A stretch of 64,000 nt of DNA from Janthinobacterium sp. PC23-8 (GCF_002250505.1 NZ_NJGY01000001.1:3349230-3413229); one strand, 5' to 3'; counted from the first letter of the stretch, positions 44,059 to 53,210 are shown. The notes: generated by a model not told the origin, from the sequence alone. Numbers and translations: made by a program.

Positions 44059-45549
44059 ATGGAACATACAAGTACGGGAGAGTGGCTGCTGCAGTCCGGC
44101 GTCTGGATGGCCGATGCGGTCCAGTCAGGCTTGCAGTTTACACGCAGTGCGGCAGGCCAGCCGGTGTCGCCGCGCCTGAATGCCGACGATATCGGCCAGC
44201 TGATGCGTACCCACTGCCTGCCCGGCGAGACCAGCGCGCAGTTTCCGCCCGAATTCCAGTACAGTCCGTTTACGGGCGTGGCCTTGCAGGCGCCGCCGCA
44301 AAGCGGCCAGGCCAGCGCCTGGGTGGCGCCATTCGGCGCGCGCGCCGTCAACAGCAGCGCCATGCCCGGCGCCACCGGCCTGCGCCAGACGGCGCAAGCG
44401 CTGAAAATCGCCCGCAGCCCGGCGCGCGACTCTTCCAGCGACGCGCTGGCCAATGCCGATCCCGACACCAGTCTGCCCACGCCGCCACCGGGCGAACACG
44501 CGTTTTTCTCGGCGCGCTTCGGCACCACGGGCGCGGCCCTGCTGGCGCTCGATGCGCGCAAGGGCGCCCTGTACGGCTGGCTGCCCGGCTCGCAGCACTG
44601 GCTGGCGCTGGAATCGTCGAAAGGCGGCTTGCTGTCCGAATGCCAGCTGGGCGTGTCCGCCTGGCGCGCCGAACTGGCCAGCGCCTGGAACAGCTGCCTG
44701 TATGTACCCAGCGGCCATGGCCTGGCCTGCATCACGCCCGATATCCCATCGCTCACTTACCAGGTCGAGCACTTCGGCGACGCGCCTTCGGTAGCCGCGC
44801 CGATCTGGTTCCAGGGCCGCTTGTGGGCGCCGCTGCAGGGCGCGGACGGCGTGCTGCGTTTCCTGAACCTGGACTTGAATCACCTTGCCGGCGCCGATGT
44901 CGTGCTCGATGGTGCGGTGGCATTGGGCCGTGTCAGCGCGCCGGTGGCCTATGGCCGCAGCGTGATCTGGCCGTGCGAACATGGCCAGCTGCGCCTGCAG
45001 CAGCGCCAGGACGGCGGCATGGCCGCCTCGTGGATGCCGTGGCCGGCCGGCCTGCAGCCGCAATTCGATTTCGGCTGCCCGTACCTGTCGCGCGATGGTG
45101 ACCTGTGGCAGCTGTGCTTTGACGGCGCCGCCGACCGCTATCTCTACCTCAAGCTGGGCACCGCACGCGAAACGGTGGAGGCGATGGAGCCGCGCCTGTG
45201 TTCGGGCAGCATCAACTACCGCTTTTCCACCAAGCTGAAAACGGCGCCGTGGCTGGAGCTCGAGCACGGCAACGATGGCGGCAGCAGCACCTCGGTGATG
45301 CCGCTGCTCGAAGCGGGCGAGAGCGTCTTCGGCGTGCGCTTCGAGACGCGCGCCAGCCTCGACAGCGTGTTGCGCTCGGATGAGCGCATGTACGCGCAAC
45401 TGCTGCAGGACGACGGCGTGCGCCCGCTGCCGTTTCACGCCTTTTCGGTGGCCGAACCGTGGCGCATGCGCCTGTTCGCCCACCAGGGCACCTTGTGGGC
45501 CTACCATCCCTTGCTGAGCCGTATCAATGGCTGGAAGCTGCAGGCATGA
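44059..45549 (+). CDS. Unknown 496-residue protein, first gene of the tubulin-like operon
   Basis: I do not recognise a family. There is no signal peptide or membrane helix, so it is probably cytoplasmic. The second half repeats short aromatic-glycine units at roughly regular spacing (YGWLPGSQHW, LYVPSGHGLACI, LWAPLQGADG, VIWPCEHGQL, LWQLCFDGAA, LWAYHPLL), which suggests a beta-propeller-like scaffold. The first 120 residues look disordered or linker-like. The start is the ATG at 44059 (MEHTSTGEWLLQSG); a TTG at 44041 is possible. It overlaps the next gene by 4 nt (ATGA), so it belongs to the six-gene operon. Confidence 0.75.
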   Translation: MEHTSTGEWLLQSGVWMADAVQSGLQFTRSAAGQPVSPRLNADDIGQLMRTHCLPGETSAQFPPEFQYSPFTGVALQAPPQSGQASAWVAPFGARAVNSSAMPGATGLRQTAQALKIARSPARDSSSDALANADPDTSLPTPPPGEHAFFSARFGTTGAALLALDARKGALYGWLPGSQHWLALESSKGGLLSECQLGVSAWRAELASAWNSCLYVPSGHGLACITPDIPSLTYQVEHFGDAPSVAAPIWFQGRLWAPLQGADGVLRFLNLDLNHLAGADVVLDGAVALGRVSAPVAYGRSVIWPCEHGQLRLQQRQDGGMAASWMPWPAGLQPQFDFGCPYLSRDGDLWQLCFDGAADRYLYLKLGTARETVEAMEPRLCSGSINYRFSTKLKTAPWLELEHGNDGGSSTSVMPLLEAGESVFGVRFETRASLDSVLRSDERMYAQLLQDDGVRPLPFHAFSVAEPWRMRLFAHQGTLWAYHPLLSRINGWKLQA

Positions 45550-47027
45550 ATCTGATACAGCGCATCCTGGCCGCCGTCGCCGCAGTGGCATCCCTGGTTC
45601 TGGCCGCTCCCGCGCAGGCGGCCGGCATCCAGCAGGCCTTCCTGGTGCAGAACTCGGGCTGGATGGAGCCGTTTTACACGGACCAGCATTCGCAGCTGAA
45701 AGCCTTGGTCGGCGCTGTGGCGCAGGCCGCCAGCACGCCCGAAGATCAACTGTTCCTGCTGGCCTTCAGCCAGAGCAGCGGCAGCAATGTTTCGCCCGCG
45801 CTGCTGGGCCAGGGCCGTGGCGCGGCCAGCATTGCCGCGCAACTGGCGCCCCTGGGCCTGGCGCGCAAGGGCAGCGGCGGCGCGCTGGCCGACACCGACT
45901 TCCAGGAAGCCGTGACCAAAACCATTACCGGCCCCTTCCGTTCGGCGTCCGGCATTGTGTGGATTTTTACCAATAACAAGAACAGCCCGAACAACGACAG
46001 CCAGACGGCCGAGCGCAACCGCGATTTTTACCGCCTGCTGCACCTGGAGCCGTCGATCACCAAGACCCTGGTGTTTCCATTGCGCATGCCAGTGCAGGGC
46101 AAGCTCTACAGCGCCAAGGGTCTGATGGTGTATGCGCTGGCCTATGGCCAGCCGGCCGCCGACGCCTTGAGCCGCATCCAGGCCGACGGGCGCTTGTCCA
46201 GGGTGCTCACGCGCGCGCCGGCCCGCTTGAAACCGGTGGACCAGGACGCCGTGCGCATCGTGCCGCAGTCGGTCAGGAATACCCCGAACGTGCATGCCAG
46301 CCTGGGCCGCGACGGCCGCACCATCGTGCTCGACGTGGAAGCGGCCAGCCTGGTGCCCCAGGTGGTGCTGCAGGCGTCCTTGCAGAACATGTTTTTCCCG
46401 TATGTGATCGAAGGCGCCACCGTGCACGCCGCGCTGGCCGGCCAGGCCGCGCCGCTGCAGGTGAGCCCGGCCGTCATCAAGGGCTTGCAGCCGGGCGCCA
46501 GCCAGGCGGTCGAAGTGCGGTTTGACTTGCCGATGGCGCAGATTCCTTCGCCCTGGTCGGCCCAGGCCCTGGCCGCCATGGGCAAGCAGGTACTGCTGCC
46601 GATGACCGCGACGGTGGGCCTGTCCGAGCAGCGCCTGGCCCTGTCCTCCGGCTTTGCCGGCCAATTGCAGGAACTGTTTCCGGGCGACCCGATCTCGGAA
46701 GTGTTTACCCCGCCCGACAGCGTGCGCGCCTCGCAGGCCACCGTGCCGCTGCTGGTGCGCATCCAGTATCCGCTGCTGCCGGTGCTGCTGATGATAGCCG
46801 CCATCCTGTTGCTGCTGCTGGCGTTTGTCGTGTTCGGTCTGCTGGGCACGCGCAGCAAGCGCTACCGCGTGGTGGTCGACGGCGTGCCGCGCCAGGTCTT
46901 GCTCAAGCCGTTCAAGAGCGTGCTCCTGCGCGACGATGGCGGGCGCGAGATTGGCGAACTCAAGCGTGGCCTGGGCAAGCCGTCGGTCGTGCGCGTGGCC
47001 GACGGCCATGCCGTCACTGTGGGCTGA
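45546..47027 (+). CDS. Signal-peptide, vWA-like single-pass membrane protein of the tubulin-like operon
   Basis: A 493-residue protein. The signal peptide (residues 1-26, ending APAQAAG) is followed by a large periplasmic part that begins QQAFLVQNSGWMEPFY. This is the position of a von Willebrand A MIDAS loop, but the DxSxS residues are mostly missing. IVWIFTNNKN near 137 fits the following vWA strand. A second beta-rich region runs to about 400. A single membrane helix spans about 409-434, and a short cytoplasmic tail of 60 residues (RVVVDGVPRQVLLKPFKSV) follows. The topology would link the periplasm to the cytoplasmic tubulin-like protein. The function is unknown. Confidence 0.78.
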   Translation: MNLIQRILAAVAAVASLVLAAPAQAAGIQQAFLVQNSGWMEPFYTDQHSQLKALVGAVAQAASTPEDQLFLLAFSQSSGSNVSPALLGQGRGAASIAAQLAPLGLARKGSGGALADTDFQEAVTKTITGPFRSASGIVWIFTNNKNSPNNDSQTAERNRDFYRLLHLEPSITKTLVFPLRMPVQGKLYSAKGLMVYALAYGQPAADALSRIQADGRLSRVLTRAPARLKPVDQDAVRIVPQSVRNTPNVHASLGRDGRTIVLDVEAASLVPQVVLQASLQNMFFPYVIEGATVHAALAGQAAPLQVSPAVIKGLQPGASQAVEVRFDLPMAQIPSPWSAQALAAMGKQVLLPMTATVGLSEQRLALSSGFAGQLQELFPGDPISEVFTPPDSVRASQATVPLLVRIQYPLLPVLLMIAAILLLLLAFVVFGLLGTRSKRYRVVVDGVPRQVLLKPFKSVLLRDDGGREIGELKRGLGKPSVVRVADGHAVTVG

Positions 47028-47074
47028 CCGCGTTTTTCAATTCCTGATTCCTATTTCACTTTTCGAGGCAGACG

Positions 47075-47509
47075 ATGGCACAAGATACTCCCAAAGACAA
47101 CGCAGGCTTTACCTTGCCACCGCCGGCGGCCGAACCGGCAGCTTCTGCCGCCGCGTCCACGCCGGCGACCACGGCTGCCGTCGAGACCGCACCCGCTTTG
47201 GAGCAGGTCGGCGCCACCGACACCTCCTCGCGCGACACCCTGATCGGCGGCGCCGTGCTGCTGATCCTGTTTGTCGCCTTTTTCTTTGCCAAGAACGCCT
47301 ACGCCAACGGCCTGGTGGCCAAGCGCGTGTCGCCGAACAAGGCCAATGCCTCGGGCTGGTGGTTGTTTATTTTTCTCGCCAGCCTGGCCACCGCCGTGGT
47401 GCTGGCGGCCGTGAACGCGCACAAATTCCTCGCGCCGCTGTTCATGGGTCCGCTGGTACTGGTCGGCCTGGTGGCGCTGGTGCTCACATTTACTTCCAGC
47501 AAAAATTAA
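47075..47509 (+). CDS. Small three-helix membrane protein of the tubulin-like operon
   Basis: A 144-residue protein. The first 50 residues are Ala/Pro/Thr-rich and probably disordered. Three membrane helices follow (LIGGAVLLILFVAFFF, WWLFIFLASLATAVVLAAV, FMGPLVLVGLVALVLTF). No family was recognised. It lies 47 nt after the vWA-like gene and 40 nt before the tubulin-like gene, so it is a likely membrane component of the same machine. Confidence 0.75.
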   Translation: MAQDTPKDNAGFTLPPPAAEPAASAAASTPATTAAVETAPALEQVGATDTSSRDTLIGGAVLLILFVAFFFAKNAYANGLVAKRVSPNKANASGWWLFIFLASLATAVVLAAVNAHKFLAPLFMGPLVLVGLVALVLTFTSSKN

Positions 47510-47549
47510 GCGCCCGCACCGGCCATCGCACTCCCGTTAAGGAAACACC

Positions 47550-50500
47550 ATGTCAGACACCCTGAACCAGACCACCGCCGCGCCGGGCGAGCGCAAGCAG
47601 GACAAGATCATCGATTTGCGCCCCACCTTGTTCATCGGCGTGGGCGGCACCGGCATGCAGGTGCTGATGCGCGTGCGCCGGCGCATCCTCAACACGCTAT
47701 GGGGCGGCGCCGGCCACCGCACACGCGTTGAAAACCTGACCGAGTTTCCGGTGGCGCAATTCATTCATTTCGACCTCGACAATGGCGCGCTGGTGGAAAG
47801 CGGCGAATCGCAGGCGCAGGACTTGCAATTCGACCTGCTGAAATTTACCGACGATGAAAAAATCGTCGGCTCGTTCGACGCCGACAAATATGGCCGCGAC
47901 GACGACTCGCTGGAACGCTATCCGCACATCAAGGAATGGCTGCCGCTGACGCCGCAAAAGATCCGCGACCTGAACTTCGACATGCAGTCGGGCGCCGGCC
48001 AGGTGCGCGCCGTCTCGCGCCTGTATTTCTTCGACAAATACAGCAAGGTGCGCGACAAGATCCGCCTGAAACTCAAGACCCTGAAGGCCGGCCTGTCGCA
48101 CGAGCGCCAGCTGAGCGAACTGGGCCTGCGCATGGAGCCGGGGCGTTTTCGCATCGTGGTGGTCGGCTCGGTGGCCGGCGGCACCGGCTCCGGCTCCTTC
48201 CTCGACATGGGCTATCTGGCGCGCTGGATCGCCAGGACCGAAGTCGAGCGGGCCGATGTGGAACTGATGCTGTTCCTGCCCAGCGGCTTTACCAAGAACA
48301 ACAAGGACCGTACCGAAGGCAATGGTTATGCGGCGCTGATGGAACTGGAATCGGCGATGATGGGCAACAAGAATTACCTGAGCCGCTGGGATACCTACGA
48401 CCGCCCCGAGTTGCCGCGCGTGCCCTACAACGAAGTGTTCCTGGTCGACTCGGGCAACCTGGCCCAGCAGCATACGGACAGCGTCGACGACATCTATCAT
48501 ATGGTGGCCGATTCCCTGTTCGAAGACTTCGCCTCGGCCGACTTCGCCCGCGCCAAGCGCTCGATCGCCGTCAACCAGGCGCAGCACAAGAACGCCATGT
48601 ACAAGGCGCCGGTGCCGCAAAACCGCTTCGGCGACATGCGCCTGTATTTCTCGCAGCGCTATTCCTCGTTCGGCATGGCGGTGCTCGATACGCGCCAGGA
48701 AGCGGCGCGCGATGAGCGCTCCCACCGCTGGGCCGGTGCCATGTTGAAAGCCTTCTTTGGCGTGGGCGGCGTCGATGCCGGCGCCAACCGCGCCAATGAC
48801 GACCAGCGCAATACCTTTATCGGCGCACACATGGGCTTGCGCGCGACGCCGTTCAACGACTTTCCCGTGTTTTCCGACAAGAGCATCGAACTGAAGCGAT
48901 CCAACGGTCCGTTCGACGACTTCCAGGTCGTCGACGACTTGCTGGCCGAGCGCCAGGGCAGCCTGCTCAGCGGCGTGGAAGAGCGGGTCAACCGCCGCAT
49001 CGACGAAATCCGCACCGGCTACGACCGCAAGGAATGGCCGACCCAGGTGCGCGAAGCCGTGCGCCAGCTCGAACGCGACGCCGTGCGCGACCAGGATTCC
49101 ACCGCCGACACCACCGAAGACCGCATCGCCAAGCGGCGCGCCGAATTGTTCGGTAATATCAAACAGGTGGTGCGCGACCAGCTGTATGGCTACCTCGACA
49201 ACAAGGAATTCGGCGGCCTCGAATATGTGCTGTCGCTGGTCGAGCAGATCAAGGACCGCATCGAAGCGCCCGGCAGCGGCCTGATCGCGCAGATCGACAC
49301 CAATGCCGAACGCTATCGCGAAATCAAGGAAGCGGTGCGCACGCGCGAATACGAGCGCTTGCTGAACAACCTGGAACAGGTGCGTGGCGGCCTGTTCGGC
49401 AGCGGCGACAAACAGGCGGCCTCGGTGATGGATCATCTGCGCACCGAGATCGCCAATGCGCTCAAGTTCCACCTGCGCGCGCGCGCCGCCGACGAGGCCG
49501 TGTTGCTGCTGCGCGACATCTCGCGCTGGCTGGGTAACCGCACCGGCGTCGATGCGGAAGGCCGCGCCGTATGGAACGGCCTGGTGGGCGAATTGCAGAA
49601 TGGCCGCGCCGCCGTGCTCGACATGCTGTCGCAATTGCAGACCGCAAATGTGATCGTGCAAAAGGACTTGCAGAAAGACCATGCGACCGCCATCGTGGTG
49701 CCCGTCACGGTGGCCGATATCGCCATGCCCGATGCCAGGACCTTGCGGGTATGGGCCGATGAAGCGTTCCAGGATATCGGCGGCTCCAAGACCCTGTTCC
49801 CGATGCTGGGCGATCCGGCCCAGCGCAGCGACATCCTGAACAAGGTCAAGCGCATGGCGGAAAACCGCCTGGCCACCATGGGCGTGAACGACCAGGACGG
49901 CAACCAGGTCGAGCCCCTGTTCGCGGCCCTCGACCAGATGGAACCGGCGCGGCGCCAGGATTATTTCCGCAAATTGCTGGCCTGCGCCATGCCGTGGATC
50001 GACGCCAACATGGTGGGCGAATTCAATGTGGTGGCCGATCAATACAAATGCGTGATCGGCGTGGCCGGCGCGCAACGCTTCAAGGCCAGGTTCGGGGCCG
50101 AAATCGACGCCTGCGTGCAAACCCAGGCCGGCATTACCAAGAGCCAGCTCGATATTGTCGAGACCGGCATTGCGGGGCGCGCCGTGTGCTACTGCGAGCT
50201 GGCCGGCGTGCCGCTGACGGTGCTGCGCGGGCTCGAAGGCTGGCGCACCAGTTATCGCAAGGAAAGCGACAACGACAAGGCGCCGATCCACACGCATATC
50301 GACACCACCCAGTTCAATCACCCGATCGCGCCGGGCACCGACGAAATCCGCCTGCTGGCCGACCATTTCGCGCTGTTCCTGAAAGCCATCATGCTGGGCG
50401 TGCTGACGCGCCACAATGGCCGTATCGTGCCGCTGGGCCAGTATCTGTTTGCCATGGGCCGCGGCGACGTGCGCCGCATCGGCAACGAGCGCTCGATCCG

Positions 50501-51239
50501 CCAGAGCGGCCTGCACCATGTGTTCCACGGCCTGATCGAGTCGCGCGTGGCCGAACGCCTGGCCGAACTCGACGAGGTGCAGACCGTGGCGCTGGCCGCG
50601 CTGGCCAGCTATTACGCCACCGACGTCTACACGCCGCGCTTGATTTCCATGACGGGCGGCGCCCAGCTCGACAACAAGGGCTTCGGCAATTCGATCGCCC
50701 ATGAAATCGCCGCCGACCTGCGCGAGAGCGCACGCCGCAAGGGCCTCACCGACGCCGAGATCCGCAAGCTGGAAGAAAAGCTGCTGGCCGACCTCAAAGC
50801 CTGGGCCAATGTCGTTGCCGATTCCGATGCCGACACGCATGAATGGGAAGTGCGCGAGCCGGGCGAAGATGGCTTGCCGCGCCTGAAGTTCGCGATCAAG
50901 CCGGAAATGCTGGAGCCAGGTGCGCTGCAATCGCTGTTTGCGCCGGTACCGGTGTCCGTGCCGGTGGCGTCGCCGTTCGGTGCGCCGTCATTGACGCCGG
51001 CCATGGCGCCGCAGTTGGTCGAATATCAGTATTTCCTCGGCATCGACGGCAAGCAGCAGGGACCGTTTACTGCCCAGCATATCGGCCAATTCGTGCGCGC
51101 CGGGCAAATCGTGCCGGCCGCCACCAAGGTCTGGCGCGAAGGCATGCCGGCCTGGGCCGACCTGTCGCAGTTCCCGGAACTGGCTTCGGTGCTGTTCAGT
51201 GCGCCGCCGCCCTTGAGCGCGGCGCCACCCCCGCTTTGA
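47550..51239 (+). CDS. Large FtsZ/tubulin-superfamily-like protein with C-terminal GYF_2-like domain
   Basis: A 1229-residue protein. Residues 27-35 (FIGVGGTGM) resemble the first nucleotide loop of tubulin/FtsZ, and 209-216 (AGGTGSGS, after RIVVVGSV) resemble the tubulin signature GGGTGxG that binds the GTP phosphates. FIHFDLDNGA (71-80) fits the strand and loop between them. This matches what I know of the bacterial Tubulin_2-type family. The middle 500-1150 is long and helical. The last 70 residues (FLGIDGKQQGPFTAQHIGQF, VWREGMPAWADL) form a GYF_2-like domain, followed by a PPPL-rich tail. It is the central gene of the operon. GTP binding is inferred from motifs only. Confidence 0.82.
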   Translation: MSDTLNQTTAAPGERKQDKIIDLRPTLFIGVGGTGMQVLMRVRRRILNTLWGGAGHRTRVENLTEFPVAQFIHFDLDNGALVESGESQAQDLQFDLLKFTDDEKIVGSFDADKYGRDDDSLERYPHIKEWLPLTPQKIRDLNFDMQSGAGQVRAVSRLYFFDKYSKVRDKIRLKLKTLKAGLSHERQLSELGLRMEPGRFRIVVVGSVAGGTGSGSFLDMGYLARWIARTEVERADVELMLFLPSGFTKNNKDRTEGNGYAALMELESAMMGNKNYLSRWDTYDRPELPRVPYNEVFLVDSGNLAQQHTDSVDDIYHMVADSLFEDFASADFARAKRSIAVNQAQHKNAMYKAPVPQNRFGDMRLYFSQRYSSFGMAVLDTRQEAARDERSHRWAGAMLKAFFGVGGVDAGANRANDDQRNTFIGAHMGLRATPFNDFPVFSDKSIELKRSNGPFDDFQVVDDLLAERQGSLLSGVEERVNRRIDEIRTGYDRKEWPTQVREAVRQLERDAVRDQDSTADTTEDRIAKRRAELFGNIKQVVRDQLYGYLDNKEFGGLEYVLSLVEQIKDRIEAPGSGLIAQIDTNAERYREIKEAVRTREYERLLNNLEQVRGGLFGSGDKQAASVMDHLRTEIANALKFHLRARAADEAVLLLRDISRWLGNRTGVDAEGRAVWNGLVGELQNGRAAVLDMLSQLQTANVIVQKDLQKDHATAIVVPVTVADIAMPDARTLRVWADEAFQDIGGSKTLFPMLGDPAQRSDILNKVKRMAENRLATMGVNDQDGNQVEPLFAALDQMEPARRQDYFRKLLACAMPWIDANMVGEFNVVADQYKCVIGVAGAQRFKARFGAEIDACVQTQAGITKSQLDIVETGIAGRAVCYCELAGVPLTVLRGLEGWRTSYRKESDNDKAPIHTHIDTTQFNHPIAPGTDEIRLLADHFALFLKAIMLGVLTRHNGRIVPLGQYLFAMGRGDVRRIGNERSIRQSGLHHVFHGLIESRVAERLAELDEVQTVALAALASYYATDVYTPRLISMTGGAQLDNKGFGNSIAHEIAADLRESARRKGLTDAEIRKLEEKLLADLKAWANVVADSDADTHEWEVREPGEDGLPRLKFAIKPEMLEPGALQSLFAPVPVSVPVASPFGAPSLTPAMAPQLVEYQYFLGIDGKQQGPFTAQHIGQFVRAGQIVPAATKVWREGMPAWADLSQFPELASVLFSAPPPLSAAPPPL

Positions 51240-51252
51240 TGAAGGATGCGTC

Positions 51253-52440
51253 GTGAACAAGTGTGTCAAGTGTCAAGCGGTGCTGGTGGGCGGCGTGCCG
51301 TTCTGTCCGTTTTGCGGCCAGGGCGTGGCCGGTGCTGTCGCGCCGCCGCCGGTCAAGCCGGTCGCCGCCGTGCCGCCGCCGTTGCCAGCGGTGCCCAAGC
51401 CTGTGCCTGTGCCCAGGCCGGAACCGGTATCCGCGCCGAAGCCGCCGCCGGTGATCCCGGTAGCGCCGCCAAAGGTCGAACCCAAGGTCGAACCCAAGGC
51501 CGAACCCACGCCGGCGCCAACAGCCGAACCGAAGGTGGTGGTGCCACCCGGTGCGTCCAGGAAATGGCCGCGCTGGCTGGCTGCCATCGCCGTGCTGGCG
51601 CTGGTCATCGTCTATATGAACGGCAAGCCCGGCGGCAACAGCGAATCGGCCTGCAATGACGCCATCGACAGCGGTCTGAAACTGGTTGCCAATGGCAGCC
51701 TGGACGGTGCGCGCCAGAAGCTGGCGACGGCGAAAAACGTCTGCACTGGCAAGTCCAGCGCCAAGGCCGAGGACTTGCAGGCGGCCATCGCCAAGGCCGG
51801 CGCGGCCAGCAGCGGCTGCCAGCGCAGCGTCAAGGCAATTGAAAAGGCACTCGACGGCAAGCGTTTGCAAAGCGCGGGCGAGGCCATCGCCAAGCTCGAC
51901 GTCGATTGCGCGGGGGCCGCCACCGTGGAGTCCTTGCGCAAGCAGCTGGCGCGCCAGCAGGCGGCGGCCGCGTCGGTGCAGGTGGGTGTGCGCCAGGCGC
52001 TCGACAACCAGGATGCGTCGGCGGCGCAAAGCGGCATCGCCAGACTCGAAGCGATCGACCGGGAGTATCCGGAACTGAAGCAATTGAAGGCCGATTCGCA
52101 GGCATTGAATACACCCGCGCCTGCGCCGCTTGATCCGGCGCCAACCCGCCCGGCACAGGCTGAACTTGCCGTGCCGCGTGCGGTCGAACGTGCGGTACCT
52201 GCGGCTGTCCCGGTGCCGGCGCCCGCCGTCGACAATGGCGCCGCCATGCGCAACGAGATGGCGCAATCGTTCCTGCGCGACGCGGAACGGGCCATGGCCG
52301 ATGGCCGTTTCGACGCCGCCAAGACCTATCTGGACAGTGCGCGCCGGGTCGACCCGAACAACCCGCGTATCGACAATCTGTCGCGCCGCGTGCGTGAGCG
52401 CGAGCGCCAGGTGCTGCAGACGGAAACCACGATCAAATAA
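51253..52440 (+). CDS. Zinc-ribbon, proline-rich single-pass protein of the tubulin-like operon
   Basis: A 395-residue protein starting with GTG after GAAGGA. An N-terminal zinc ribbon has C4, C7, C18 and C21. A Pro/Val/Lys-rich linker follows (residues 31-100, with three PKVE-type repeats). One membrane helix lies at about 107-122, and a periplasmic helical region with tetratricopeptide-like spacing (FLRDAERAMADGRFDAAKTY near the end) follows. The topology puts the ribbon in the cytoplasm, where it could meet the tubulin-like protein, whose own C-terminus is also proline-rich next to a GYF_2-like domain. The function is unknown. Confidence 0.78.
   Translation: MNKCVKCQAVLVGGVPFCPFCGQGVAGAVAPPPVKPVAAVPPPLPAVPKPVPVPRPEPVSAPKPPPVIPVAPPKVEPKVEPKAEPTPAPTAEPKVVVPPGASRKWPRWLAAIAVLALVIVYMNGKPGGNSESACNDAIDSGLKLVANGSLDGARQKLATAKNVCTGKSSAKAEDLQAAIAKAGAASSGCQRSVKAIEKALDGKRLQSAGEAIAKLDVDCAGAATVESLRKQLARQQAAAASVQVGVRQALDNQDASAAQSGIARLEAIDREYPELKQLKADSQALNTPAPAPLDPAPTRPAQAELAVPRAVERAVPAAVPVPAPAVDNGAAMRNEMAQSFLRDAERAMADGRFDAAKTYLDSARRVDPNNPRIDNLSRRVRERERQVLQTETTIK
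51472..51507 (+). repeat. Three tandem 12-bp units in the zinc-ribbon gene
   Basis: AAGGTCGAACCC occurs twice in direct tandem, followed by a third copy with one changed base. The repeats stay in frame and encode PKVE/PKAE in the linker. They are a likely site of length variation between strains. Confidence 0.7.
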
Positions 52441-52457
52441 GTCACTTTGGAGCTCAC

Positions 52458-53210
52458 ATGAACAAGACCACTTTGCGCGCCGCCGCCGCCCTGACGATTA
52501 CCGCCATGCTGGCCGGCTGCGCGACGGCGCCCGGCAACCCGAACGGCGTGCGCCAGGACACACCAACTCTGCAAGGCGGGCAGGCACCGCAGGCCGCTAC
52601 CAGCGACGACCCGTGCAGCGTGGGCGCGACGGCCGCGGCCGGCGCGGCTGTGGGCGCCTTGCTCGGCGCCCTGGTCAGCGGCAAGAATGGCGCGCTGAAG
52701 GGCGCCGCCATCGGCGGCGGCCTGGCTGCGGCCGGCTGCCTGGCGATCAATGTCAATTCGCGCCAGACCAAGACGGCGGCGCAAGCCGACCGCGACTATA
52801 TCCGCGCGCGCGGTGCCTTGCCGCGCGAGCCGCAAGTGGTGTCGTACACGCCGCAAGTGAGCGCGGCCACCGTCAAGCGCGGCCAGCCTTTCAAGGTCAA
52901 CTCGGTGGTGGAACTGGTCAACGGCAGCGCGCAAAGCGTCACCGACGTGCGCGAGGAACTGGTGGTGTTCGACCCGCAGGGCCAGCCCTTCAAGTCCGGC
53001 TCGAAGTCGCTGGCCAGCAGCAACAGCACCGGCGGGCGCTTTGAAAACTCGTTCGAGCTGACCTTGCCGGCCGGCGTGTCGCAGGGCGTGTACGGCGTCA
53101 AGACCAATCTGTATGTCAACGGCAAGCTGGCCGCCACGCGCGATTTGCGCACGCAGTTGGTGATCCTGGACGTGGAGACGGGCGCCAACGCGCAGCTGGC
53201 GCTGCGTTAA
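52458..53210 (+). CDS. Glycine-zipper lipoprotein, last gene of the tubulin-like operon
   Basis: A 250-residue protein. The lipobox LAGC gives lipidated C21. A glycine-zipper stretch (AGAAVGALLGALVSG, AAIGGGLAAAG) follows, as in outer-membrane-associated proteins. A C-terminal immunoglobulin-like beta domain (KVNSVVELVNGSAQSVTDVR, YGVKTNLYVNGKLAATRDL) completes it. It is 17 nt after the zinc-ribbon gene and gives the operon a possible outer-envelope component. It ends 6 bp before the convergent trmL. Confidence 0.8.
   Translation: MNKTTLRAAAALTITAMLAGCATAPGNPNGVRQDTPTLQGGQAPQAATSDDPCSVGATAAAGAAVGALLGALVSGKNGALKGAAIGGGLAAAGCLAINVNSRQTKTAAQADRDYIRARGALPREPQVVSYTPQVSAATVKRGQPFKVNSVVELVNGSAQSVTDVREELVVFDPQGQPFKSGSKSLASSNSTGGRFENSFELTLPAGVSQGVYGVKTNLYVNGKLAATRDLRTQLVILDVETGANAQLALR

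Noticed and set aside
47697..50930. Very long minus-strand open frame (1077 codons) opposite the tubulin-like gene
   Set aside because: The plus-strand frame has nucleotide-binding motifs, a start with a ribosome site and operon spacing. The antisense translation is low-complexity His/Gln/Ala.
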